DNA of 10,312 nucleotides, taken from CALCKU01 sp964534845. Lineage in GTDB: Bacteria > Pseudomonadota > Alphaproteobacteria > Caulobacterales > Maricaulaceae. Where the stretch lies: contig CAZHPV010000081.1 of the NCBI GenBank assembly GCA_964534845.1, positions 1 through 10,312 on the forward strand. Direction: 5' to 3'. The position numbers and the translations under genes were made by a program. The notes beneath the pieces are model-generated. The model was not told the DNA's origin and did no database searches. It worked only from the letters and a program-made list of their open reading frames with translations. Of the stretch, positions 1 through 6,452 are shown one piece after another; positions within the stretch are counted from its first letter, which is position 1; every line of letters starts with the position of its first letter.

Positions 1-33
1 GAATTATAGAATGTTTATAATAAATATCAAATA

Positions 34-62
34 AAATTTACAATAGTAAATTTGACTATTGT
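34..62. promoter_or_regulatory. Overlapping inverted repeats upstream of hemB (candidate operator)
   Basis: Two perfect dyads overlap here. The first is AAATTTAC-N4-GTAAATTT, with arms 34-41 and 46-53. The second is ACAATAG-N9-CTATTGT, with arms 40-46 and 56-62. They share bases, so as RNA or cruciform structures they would exclude each other; as DNA the first is a typical dimer-binding dyad. The right arm of the first overlaps a possible -35 box (52-57), a position where a bound repressor would block transcription of hemB. The ends (TTTA...TAAA) loosely recall the Irr/ICE type of iron-control element, but the core does not match, so no regulator is assigned. The region is AT-rich, which raises the chance of fortuitous dyads. 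Confidence 0.4.
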
Positions 63-83
63 GTCTTATGTCGCACCTATAAC
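52..83 (+). promoter_or_regulatory. Possible hemB promoter
   Basis: TTGACT at 52-57 matches five of six bases of a sigma-70 -35 box. The downstream -10 is poor: ACCTAT at 75-80 lies at the ideal 17-base spacing but matches weakly, while TATAAC at 78-83 is closer in sequence but has a 20-base spacer. It lies immediately before hemB and no other gene starts nearby, so some promoter is expected here. The exact -10 is uncertain. Confidence 0.3.
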
Positions 84-106
84 CCGATGTATATACGTTT
101 GTAACT

Positions 107-1105
107 ATGGAGTTAATCGTGCCTGACTATCCCAATATCCGATTAAGGCGAAATCGCAAATCTGATTGGAGTCGGAGATTAGTCCGAGAAAATCACGTCA
201 ATGTCGATGACCTGATCTGGAATATTATCGTTTCAGACGGTAAAAAATCACGCGACCCTGTACCCAGCATGCCCGGGATTGAGCGGCTGAATATTGACGA
301 GACTGTTAAAGCCGCAAAACAAGCCCAAAACCTAGGGATTCCGGCTGTCGCCTTGTTTCCTCATATTAATCCCAAATATAAGGACGCAGGCGGTTCTGAG
401 GGCTTAAATCCGCAGGGACTTATTCCAGAAGTGGTTAAGGCCGTCAAATCGGCCGCACCCGAAATAGGGGTCATTGTTGACGTGGCTCTTGATCCTTATA
501 CCGACCATGGCCATGACGGTATTTTAAAGGACGGCGAAATACTCAATGACGCGACCGTTGATTTGCTCGCGCAAAGTGCCTTAATACTCGCCGCAGCTGG
601 AGCTGATATTGTCGCTCCATCGGACATGATGGACGGGCGCGTTGGCGTGATAAGACAAACCCTGGAAAACGGCGGCTTCCCTAACACGCAAATCATGTCC
701 TACGCCGCGAAATATGCTTCTGGCTTTTACGGGCCATACAGGGATGCAATTGGAACTGCTGCAACGTTAACAGGCGATAAGCAGACATACCAAATGGATC
801 CAGCAAATAATTATGAGGCCTTACTTGAAGTCGGGATGGATATTTCCGAAGGCGCGGATATGGTAATGGTCAAGCCCGGCATGCCTTATCTTGACATTGT
901 CCGGCAAGTTAAAGATACGTTCGGTCTGCCAACCTTTGCATTCCAGGTTAGCGGTGAATATGCTATGTTAATGGCGGCGGCGCAAAATGGCTGGCTGGAT
1001 GAAAAACGGGTCATAATGGAAAGCCTACTGTGTTTTAAACGGTCTGGCTGCGATGGCGTATTAACCTATTTTGCTCCTCGCATAGCAGAATGGTTGTCGC
1101 AATAA
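107..1105 (+). CDS. hemB: Delta-aminolevulinic acid dehydratase (porphobilinogen synthase)
   Basis: Cytoplasmic enzyme that condenses two 5-aminolevulinate molecules to porphobilinogen, the first common step of heme, siroheme and corrin synthesis after ALA. The 332-residue length is normal for the family. Both active-site lysines are visible: Lys202 in SYAAKYAS and Lys256, the Schiff-base lysine, in MVMVKPGMPY. The metal region reads DVALDPYTDHGHDG (125-138). The three cysteines of zinc-type enzymes are replaced by Ala127, Asp129 and Asp137, so this is the Asp-rich type expected to use Mg2+ rather than catalytic Zn2+, as in Pseudomonas and many alphaproteobacteria. The N-terminal RLRRNRKSDWSRRLVREN arm is typical. 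The ATG at 107 lacks a ribosome site; GTG at 119 is preceded by GGAG and may be the true start. It stands alone on this strand, convergent with the kinase gene. Confidence 0.97.
   Translation: MELIVPDYPNIRLRRNRKSDWSRRLVRENHVNVDDLIWNIIVSDGKKSRDPVPSMPGIERLNIDETVKAAKQAQNLGIPAVALFPHINPKYKDAGGSEGLNPQGLIPEVVKAVKSAAPEIGVIVDVALDPYTDHGHDGILKDGEILNDATVDLLAQSALILAAAGADIVAPSDMMDGRVGVIRQTLENGGFPNTQIMSYAAKYASGFYGPYRDAIGTAATLTGDKQTYQMDPANNYEALLEVGMDISEGADMVMVKPGMPYLDIVRQVKDTFGLPTFAFQVSGEYAMLMAAAQNGWLDEKRVIMESLLCFKRSGCDGVLTYFAPRIAEWLSQ
109..112 (+). promoter_or_regulatory. GGAG ribosome-binding site favouring a GTG start for hemB
   Basis: GGAG at 109-112 lies six bases before an in-frame GTG at 119. The longer reading from ATG at 107 has no Shine-Dalgarno-like sequence in front of it (the preceding bases are gtttgtaact). 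The shorter protein would begin Met-Pro-Asp-Tyr-Pro, four residues later. Both starts are compatible with the HemB family, whose conserved part begins at the RLRRNRKSDWSRRLV stretch. Confidence 0.45.
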
Positions 1106-1135
1106 TTTAGTCTGTTGTTCTAAGCAGATTTAATT
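1104..1135. terminator. Weak AT-rich hairpin between convergent genes (possible terminator)
   Basis: The arms 1104-1114 and 1125-1135 can pair over about ten of eleven positions (one mismatch, one G-U) around a 10-base loop. The hairpin covers the hemB stop codon and the kinase stop codon (1120-1122). Being symmetric, it could serve both strands. Against it are the AT-rich stem, the long loop and the lack of a strong uninterrupted T tract after either arm. Confidence 0.25.
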
Positions 1136-2784
1136 TGGCGCTTATCGTTTGGTCGTCCGTAAAGCCACTCGGCAAGAAAATCTTTTATCTCATTAATCGA
1201 GATCGGCTTTGAGAGATATTCATCCATCCCGGCTTCAAGACATTTTTCCCTATCACCCCGTACTGTATTAGCCGTGAGCGCAACGATAGCTGTATGTGGA
1301 CGCCCAAGGTCTCTTTCGTTTTGGCGAATTTTCTTTGTCGCCTCTAGACCGTCCAGACAGGGCATCGATATATCCATTAAAATCAGCTTTGGGTTTAAAG
1401 CCTCACTTTTTTCGACAGCATCTTGACCATCAACGGCAATTGCAAAATCGACCCCCAACTCCTCTAAAACATACGTCATGAACATTTGATTGGCTTCGTT
1501 ATCTTCTGCAACAAGCAAATCAACCTCGCGCACGAAAGTATTGGGTAGATTTACCGACGCCGCGATAGCTTCAGTTAGGATTAGTGTTGGGCTAGTGTCT
1601 TGCTTTGGAATATCTACCGCCGAATTTTCCGATGCTGCCATTGGGCGTTTGAGGTTTAAAAAGACTGAAAATTTACTCCCCAGCCCTAACTCACTCTCCA
1701 CAAAGATTTCACCCCCCATTAAGGTCACCAGCTCTTTAGTGATATTTAGCCCCAATCCTGCACCTTGATTCTGGGCGCGGGCGGGATTATTAGCCTGTTT
1801 AAATTTTTCAAAAACGTCCTTGATTTTGTCTTCAGGAATACCTTCTCCTGTATCTGTAACGGATATCTGTAAAAGGCAATTTTCGGTTTCTATTTTTGTT
1901 TCAACATCAATTGTTATGCTGCCTTTATCCGTGAACTTAACGGCGTTACCAACAATATTAATTAGTATCTGTCTTATACGACCTTCATCGCCAATTATTT
2001 TATCAGGTGTTTCACCATCGACATTACAAATAATATCAATATTTTTATGGGTTACATTTGGAGCAAAGAGTGCACACACATCATCAAGACAGAAACGAAT
2101 ATTAAAGGGCGCTTCAACCAGTTCAAACTCGCCAAATTCAATCTTTGAAAAATCTAATATATCATTTACAATTCTAATAAGGGCATTGCCTGTGCGCTCT
2201 AAAATTCCAATGTATTTTTGCCCCTCTTTATTGAGCTCAATTTTTTCTAATAGCGCAACGATCCCCAGAATATTGCTCAGAGGTGTTCTAATTTCATGGC
2301 TTATATTGGCGACAAATTGAGATTTGGCCATGATATCGTGCTTTAAAGATTCTTGAGTCGTTTTTTCAGAAGAAATATTATAATGCGTTCCATATATTTC
2401 GCTCGCATATCCTTGGGAGTCAAACAAACCCATCAACGTCGCATTAAACCAAATGATATCCCCGGTTTTACAATTGACCATTCTGTATTGTGTGCATACG
2501 GGCGTGGCTTTATCCGGGAGGACGAGCAAGGCTTGTTTAAACTGATTTGAATCGTCAGCAAAAATAAGGGTCTCGAAAAGATCTATGGTAATGGTGATAT
2601 CATCTGACAGCCCGAGCTCGGCACGGGCATAAGGGGGTAAATTTACCGTTTTACGATTAAGATCAATTGACCATTTATAAAAATTTGAATGTTTTAATAA
2701 ATCGGCTTCAATAGCGTTTTTAATGGCGCGCTTGCGCCATTCACTTTGAGGTTTCACCTCAGTAAGTTTTTTATTACTTTGCAT
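1120..2784 (-). CDS. Soluble hybrid histidine kinase (PAS-HisKA-HATPase-REC)
   Basis: A 554-residue sensor kinase with no membrane segment or signal peptide, so it should sense a cytoplasmic signal. Domains in order: a PAS-like sensor fold (about 33-138, ending IYGTHYNIS); HisKA with the H-box FVANISHEIRTPLSNILG, phospho-acceptor His163; a HATPase_c domain with N-box around Asn276-Asn280, G1 DTGEGIP (311-317), F-box FEKFKQ (325-330) and G2 GAGLGL (341-346); a linker (about 380-418); and a receiver domain (about 420-540) with acidic pair Glu427/Asp428, phospho-acceptor Asp471 (LILMDISMPCLDG), Thr504 and Lys526 (SKP). All key residues are present, so it should be active. No Hpt domain or separate response regulator is adjacent, so the output partner is elsewhere. 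The start at 2784 has no good Shine-Dalgarno sequence, only GGGCGTGGG just before it, and could be wrong by a few codons. It shares its strand with the dehydrogenase 86 bases upstream. Confidence 0.93.
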   Translation of the reverse strand: MQSNKKLTEVKPQSEWRKRAIKNAIEADLLKHSNFYKWSIDLNRKTVNLPPYARAELGLSDDITITIDLFETLIFADDSNQFKQALLVLPDKATPVCTQYRMVNCKTGDIIWFNATLMGLFDSQGYASEIYGTHYNISSEKTTQESLKHDIMAKSQFVANISHEIRTPLSNILGIVALLEKIELNKEGQKYIGILERTGNALIRIVNDILDFSKIEFGEFELVEAPFNIRFCLDDVCALFAPNVTHKNIDIICNVDGETPDKIIGDEGRIRQILINIVGNAVKFTDKGSITIDVETKIETENCLLQISVTDTGEGIPEDKIKDVFEKFKQANNPARAQNQGAGLGLNITKELVTLMGGEIFVESELGLGSKFSVFLNLKRPMAASENSAVDIPKQDTSPTLILTEAIAASVNLPNTFVREVDLLVAEDNEANQMFMTYVLEELGVDFAIAVDGQDAVEKSEALNPKLILMDISMPCLDGLEATKKIRQNERDLGRPHTAIVALTANTVRGDREKCLEAGMDEYLSKPISINEIKDFLAEWLYGRPNDKRQIKSA

Positions 2785-2817
2785 CCCACGCCCACAGATA
2801 CTGAAATATGAATAAGT

Positions 2818-2852
2818 ATTTATAGAGTAAGAACGTGAATCTTTACTTAAAT
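2818..2852. repeat. Imperfect inverted repeat upstream of the kinase gene
   Basis: ATTTA (2818-2822) and AGTAAGA (2826-2832) can pair with TAAAT (2848-2852) and TCTTTACT (2840-2847) around a seven-base loop. The pairing is broken by a three-base bulge and one unpaired base. It lies in the 86-base gap between the dehydrogenase stop and the kinase start, so it could be a weak 3' hairpin of the dehydrogenase message or an operator for the kinase. No T tract follows on the minus strand, so it is not a standard intrinsic terminator. It may be chance in AT-rich DNA. Confidence 0.2.
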
Positions 2853-2870
2853 ATCAAGATTGACGATAAA

Positions 2871-3725
2871 TTAAACCAACCGCTTAAGGAGGCTCGATGT
2901 ATCCCACCTTTTACCGCCCATTGCTTGGACTTCACTATAATATCCGTCAACCATTTCGGTTAAAACAAGATTGGCTCCGATTTGGTCTGCGGTCCGCAAG
3001 GCGATGCCTAGGTCCTTACGCATCCAGTCTACAGCAAACCCGAATTCATACTCATCCCGCCCCATGGTCGATGCCCTATTATCCATTTGCCAGCTTTGGG
3101 CTGCGCCTTTCCCAATAGCTTTTACAACTTCATCAATATTCAACCCAGCTTTTTGAGCAAAGTGTACACCTTCCGCCAGACCTTGCAAAATACCCGCAAT
3201 ACATATCTGATTGACCATTTTGGTGAGTTGCCCTGCCCCACTCCTCCCCATAAGTTTCACTGCCTTTGCATAGCTGTCCATAATGGGCAAAGCGCGATCA
3301 TAAGCCTCTTTCTCTCCTCCGCACATAATTGTGAGCTGGCCGTTGATCGCACCCGCTTCCCCGCCAGAAATAGGCGCATCAATAAAATCTATAGACTTGG
3401 CCCTCGCCCAATCCGCGCATTTTCGGGCGCACTCGCTTGAAGCCGTTGTGTGATCTACGATTATAGACCCGCTCGACATGGCCTTAAGTGCAGGTTCAAC
3501 GACACTGTAGACATCGGGGTCATCTCCCACACACAACATAACAAATTCTGCCGTTTTAACAGCGTCTTCGATGGTTTGTGCAACACTCCCCTTATGCTGG
3601 CTTTGCCAAATTTCTGCTTTGTGAGGGCTCCGGTTCCAGACCGAAACATCATGGCCCGCACTTACCAAATGCCCCGCCATGTGAAATCCCATTACGCCCA
3701 AACCGATAAAGGCACATTTTGCCAT
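2871..3725 (-). CDS. NAD(P)-dependent beta-hydroxyacid dehydrogenase (3-hydroxyisobutyrate dehydrogenase / glyoxylate-SSA reductase superfamily)
   Basis: A 284-residue cytoplasmic oxidoreductase of normal length for the family. The N-terminal Rossmann domain (1-160) opens with the dinucleotide motif GLGVMG (8-13). The second strand ends in WNRS (30-33); an Asn-Arg pair instead of an acidic residue is typical of NADP(H)-preferring members such as glyoxylate/succinic semialdehyde reductases. The substrate-binding motif DAPISGGEAGA (116-126) is intact, as is the catalytic block GAGQLTKMVNQ with Lys169 and Asn172. The all-helical C-terminal domain contains Lys237-Asp238 in the conserved KDL segment. 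Possible substrates are 3-hydroxyisobutyrate, tartronate semialdehyde, glyoxylate or succinate semialdehyde; motifs alone do not decide. The ATG at 3725 is supported by GGAG seven bases upstream on this strand. It is divergent from the SLC13 permease gene, which may hint at organic-acid metabolism. Confidence 0.9.
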   Translation of the reverse strand: MAKCAFIGLGVMGFHMAGHLVSAGHDVSVWNRSPHKAEIWQSQHKGSVAQTIEDAVKTAEFVMLCVGDDPDVYSVVEPALKAMSSGSIIVDHTTASSECARKCADWARAKSIDFIDAPISGGEAGAINGQLTIMCGGEKEAYDRALPIMDSYAKAVKLMGRSGAGQLTKMVNQICIAGILQGLAEGVHFAQKAGLNIDEVVKAIGKGAAQSWQMDNRASTMGRDEYEFGFAVDWMRKDLGIALRTADQIGANLVLTEMVDGYYSEVQAMGGKRWDTSSLLKRLV

Positions 3726-3732
3726 AAACCAT

Positions 3733-3775
3733 CTCCAATATTTATATTATCCTGTTGATTTACTTCATCTTGCAA
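3733..3775 (-). promoter_or_regulatory. Candidate promoter and ribosome-binding site of the dehydrogenase gene
   Basis: On the minus strand TTGCAA (3770-3775, -35-like, four of six matches) is followed after 18 bases by GATAAT (3746-3751, five of six matches to a -10 box). GGAG at 3733-3736 then lies seven bases before the ATG at 3725. The spacer is divergent, so a plus-strand promoter for the SLC13 gene must also be present in 3726-3828; I see only weak candidates for it, for example TTGATT (3755-3760) with CATGAT (3779-3784). Confidence 0.4.
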
Positions 3776-3786
3776 TGGCATGATAG

Positions 3787-3799
3787 GCTAAATTTAAGC
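3787..3799. promoter_or_regulatory. Near-palindrome in the divergent spacer (possible operator)
   Basis: The perfect 8-base palindrome TAAATTTA (3789-3796) is flanked by GC on the left and, after one extra A, GC on the right. It lies about 30-40 bases before the SLC13 start and upstream of the candidate dehydrogenase promoter, where a shared regulator could bind. TAAATTT also occurs inside the hemB dyad, but such short AT-rich words recur by chance. Confidence 0.2.
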
Positions 3800-3828
3800 G
3801 CAACTTATGCAGCAAAAGAGAAGATTGA

Positions 3829-5697
3829 GTGGGAATGCACACATTGTCCATAGGGGCTAATTTGCCTATGCCGATAGGCTTTCAAATGTGGGCGACCATG
3901 GCGATTATTGCACTGGCAGTTTACCTATATGTGCGGGAGAAATACACAATAGAGGCCATTTCTATCGGTGTTATTGTCGGTTTATTATTATTCTTCCATT
4001 TTTTTCCAATATCCGATCAAAACATCCAAAATACGCTCAATAGTAGCGTCTTATTATCAGGCTTTGCAGCACCCGCTTTAATCGCTGTCATGGCCTTGTT
4101 GATTGTTGGTCAGGGTATGTTTCACACAGGCGCGTTAGAGGGCCCTATTATGGGGATTAATGATGCCCTTGATAAATATCCGCGCCGGACCTTGGCTTTT
4201 GTGTTCTTAATGGCCTTTAGTGTGTCTATGTTTATGAATAACACGCCCGTTGTCGTAATGTTTATACCGGTTTTATCAGCCATGGCCTCGCAGTTACGTA
4301 CAAGTGCCTCATTACTCATGATGCCGCTTAGTTTCATTTGTATTCTTGCAGGTATGACGACTTTAATTGGCTCTTCCACTAACTTATTGGCAAATGATAT
4401 TCTTGTGCGCGATGCTAATGAAAGCCTCGGGTTTTTTACTCAAACCGGAGCAGGACTTGTTTTCGCTTTTATTGGTGCCATTTATATAATCTTTGCAAGC
4501 CCGATTTTATTGCCGAAACGAGAGAGTCTTGAAACAGAAGTCAGTGACGCGGGTCGTCAATATATCGCTCAAATTCGCGTCACCGATAACCACCCCCTTA
4601 CGGGCAAATCGCCCATTGCCGGCCTTTTTCCGGATTTAAAAACCGTAACCGTCCGGATGATACAAAGAGGAGACCAGAGCTTTCTGCCACCGTTTGAGCA
4701 TGCGCTGCAGGTTGGTGATATTCTCATTGTCGCCGCAACACGCAAATCCCTTTCAACATTGCTTGCAACCAATTCACAATATCTTGAAGGCATGCTCAAC
4801 ATTGCGGGCTTTCATGATGAAAATAAGCCGGAAAATTCCGATACACTTGTGATCAGTGAAGCTGTCATTGCGCCTGGTTCCCGTATGATCGGACGAAATA
4901 TAGAGCAGATCGGGTTTCGCCGCCAAACCCAATGCCTTGTGTTGGGCATTCAGCGACGCACGCGCATGATCCGCAAACGCATGTTGGGTATAAGGTTAGA
5001 AGCAGGAGATATTTTGTTACTCTTCGGATATGCCAGTGATATGCGCAGCATTCGTACTAATCGTGACGTCCTCCTGCTTGATTGGGCAACAAAGGAAGTC
5101 CCTGATATTCGCAAGTCAAAATGGGCACGATATATTTTCCTTTTGACTATTTTGCTAGCCGCCTCAGGCAGTTTACCTATTGAAATTGCCGCCCTCTGCG
5201 GCGCTATGGCCATGATAGCAACCGGATGTTTGAATATTCGGCAAGCTGTACGGGCTCTCGATATGAAGATTTTTCTTCTTATCGGGTCGGCTTTTGCCAT
5301 GGGATTGGCGCTGGAGAAAACTGGCGCTGCGGCCTATATTGCTAAAACTGTCGTTGATCTAAGCATGCCTTTTGGCCATCACGTCCTTATAGGCGCGCTG
5401 TTCATACTCGTAGCCTTACTGACGAATATAATCTCCAACAGTGCGGCCGCTCTTCTATTCGCGCCTATAGCCCTATCGATTAGCGCCCAAACAGGACTAG
5501 ATCCTGTTGCTCTGGTCTTAACCGTTATATTTGCAGCTAATTGCTGCTTTGCAACGCCTATTGCCTATCAAACAAACCTTCTCGTTATGGGGCCGGGTCG
5601 TTATAAGTTTAAAGATTTTGCTCGGTTTGGCATTCCGCTGATACTTATTTTATGGATTGCATTTTGTTTTATGATCCCATTTATTTTTAATATCTAA
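3829..5697 (+). CDS. SLC13-family anion permease with two internal RCK_C (TrkA-C) domains
   Basis: A 622-residue inner-membrane transporter of the divalent anion:Na+ symporter / ArsB-NhaD (IT) superfamily, expected to move dicarboxylates, sulfate or a related anion with Na+ or H+. Two membrane halves flank a cytoplasmic insert. The first half (about 17-228) carries MNNTPVVVMF (136-145), with MAFSVSMF just before it, and the hairpin IGSSTNLLAND (180-190). The insert holds two RCK_C-like domains: about 243-312 (PLTGKSPI ... LQVGDILIV) and 338-408 (MIGRNIEQIGFRR ... LEAGDILLL), which in related proteins may bind regulatory ligands. The second half (about 434-620) repeats the pattern with TNIISNSAAALLFAP (532-546) and ATPIAYQTNLLVMGPG (575-590). 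The start is either GTG at 3829 or ATG at 3835; AGAGAAG (3817-3823) is five bases from the first and eleven from the second. The substrate cannot be fixed from sequence. It is 26 bases upstream of bpt, with no visible terminator between them. Confidence 0.9.
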   Translation: MGMHTLSIGANLPMPIGFQMWATMAIIALAVYLYVREKYTIEAISIGVIVGLLLFFHFFPISDQNIQNTLNSSVLLSGFAAPALIAVMALLIVGQGMFHTGALEGPIMGINDALDKYPRRTLAFVFLMAFSVSMFMNNTPVVVMFIPVLSAMASQLRTSASLLMMPLSFICILAGMTTLIGSSTNLLANDILVRDANESLGFFTQTGAGLVFAFIGAIYIIFASPILLPKRESLETEVSDAGRQYIAQIRVTDNHPLTGKSPIAGLFPDLKTVTVRMIQRGDQSFLPPFEHALQVGDILIVAATRKSLSTLLATNSQYLEGMLNIAGFHDENKPENSDTLVISEAVIAPGSRMIGRNIEQIGFRRQTQCLVLGIQRRTRMIRKRMLGIRLEAGDILLLFGYASDMRSIRTNRDVLLLDWATKEVPDIRKSKWARYIFLLTILLAASGSLPIEIAALCGAMAMIATGCLNIRQAVRALDMKIFLLIGSAFAMGLALEKTGAAAYIAKTVVDLSMPFGHHVLIGALFILVALLTNIISNSAAALLFAPIALSISAQTGLDPVALVLTVIFAANCCFATPIAYQTNLLVMGPGRYKFKDFARFGIPLILILWIAFCFMIPFIFNI

Positions 5698-5723
5698 ATT
5701 TTATTTTCGGGTTATACTAACGT

Positions 5724-6452
5724 ATGACTCGACCATTTGATCCAAATAGATTGCAGTTTTACCTTACTATTCCTTCGCCCTGCCCCTATCTGCCTGATCG
5801 TATGGAAAGAAAAATTTTTACACAATTAGACCCATTATCCGGCCCGCATTTGAACGATTATCTGACCCATGCTGGCTTTAGGCGCTCACAAAATGTTATA
5901 TATAGACCCGCATGTGAGCGGTGTCGTGAATGTCGCTCACTCAGAATTGTTACACCGCATTTTGAACCCGGACGCCGCTTTCGCCGAATATTAAAGAAGA
6001 ATGCTGACGTAACCCGCCACATTAGTGAACCCTATGCAACAGAAGAACAATTCACACTTTTGCAGCGTTATTTAACAACGCGGCATTACGGCGGCGGCAT
6101 GTCGGATATGGATTTTATTCGCTATGAGATGATGGTTGAAGAATGCGCGGCTCAAACAGAAGTTATAGAATATCGCACGCATGACAACCTGCTCTTAGCC
6201 TGTGTGCTTGTTGATAGACTTTCAGACGGATTATCGCTGGTCTATAGTTTTTTTGATCCGCAATATGATAAGCGAAGCTTGGGGAATTATATGATTTTAG
6301 ATCACATTGAACGCTGTCGCCAAGAAAATCTGCCTTATCTTTATCTTGGCTATTGGGTCGAAAACAGTCCGAAAATGGATTATAAATCAAAATATCATCC
6401 GTGCGAAGTTTTAGGACGTCACGGCTGGAGCCGCTTGAAAGAGCCGTCATGA
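5724..6452 (+). CDS. bpt: Leucyl-tRNA--protein transferase, type Bpt (aspartate/glutamate leucyltransferase)
   Basis: Cytoplasmic enzyme of the ATE/Bpt family that transfers leucine from Leu-tRNA to proteins with N-terminal Asp or Glu, making them N-degron substrates for ClpS/ClpAP. The 242-residue length matches bacterial Bpt. The N-terminal ATE domain has the signature PCPYLPDRMERK (19-30, Cys20) and the cysteine cluster CERCREC (Cys64, Cys67, Cys70). The C-terminal GNAT-like domain holds RHYGGGMSDMDF, GLSLVYSFFDPQYDKRSLG and YLYLGYWVENSPKMDYKSKYHP, all family hallmarks. Older annotations call such proteins arginyl-tRNA--protein transferases. The ATG at 5724 has no strong Shine-Dalgarno sequence, suggesting dependence on upstream translation. 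The stop overlaps the start of dctP (ATGA, 6449-6452), so the two are probably translationally coupled; I know of no functional reason for that pairing. Confidence 0.96.
   Translation: MTRPFDPNRLQFYLTIPSPCPYLPDRMERKIFTQLDPLSGPHLNDYLTHAGFRRSQNVIYRPACERCRECRSLRIVTPHFEPGRRFRRILKKNADVTRHISEPYATEEQFTLLQRYLTTRHYGGGMSDMDFIRYEMMVEECAAQTEVIEYRTHDNLLLACVLVDRLSDGLSLVYSFFDPQYDKRSLGNYMILDHIERCRQENLPYLYLGYWVENSPKMDYKSKYHPCEVLGRHGWSRLKEPS
6437..6452 (+). promoter_or_regulatory. Ribosome-binding site and ATGA overlap setting the dctP start
   Basis: GAAAGAG (6437-6443) lies five bases before ATG at 6449, whose last bases form the TGA stop of bpt (6450-6452). A longer reading from ATG at 6401 exists, but it would add 16 residues (MRSFRTSRLEPLERAV) in front of an otherwise standard MKRR signal start and overlap bpt by 52 bases. 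The ATG at 6449 is therefore preferred. Confidence 0.85.

Noticed and set aside
1490..2320. Plus-strand open frames of 92 and 166 residues opposite the kinase
   Set aside because: They are antisense to a fully conserved kinase, show no recognisable domain, and their composition is what reversing the kinase codons would give.
3087..3440. 117-residue open frame opposite the dehydrogenase
   Set aside because: It is antisense to a well-conserved enzyme with no ribosome site or family resemblance.
5698..5723. Possible terminator or promoter between the SLC13 permease and bpt
   Set aside because: The 26 bases contain no hairpin and no paired -35/-10 boxes; cotranscription is the simpler reading.
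6401..6448. Upstream ATG at 6401 as start of the TRAP binding protein
   Set aside because: It would prepend 16 non-conserved residues to a standard MKRR signal start and overlap bpt by 52 bases; ATG 6449 has a ribosome site and the usual ATGA overlap.
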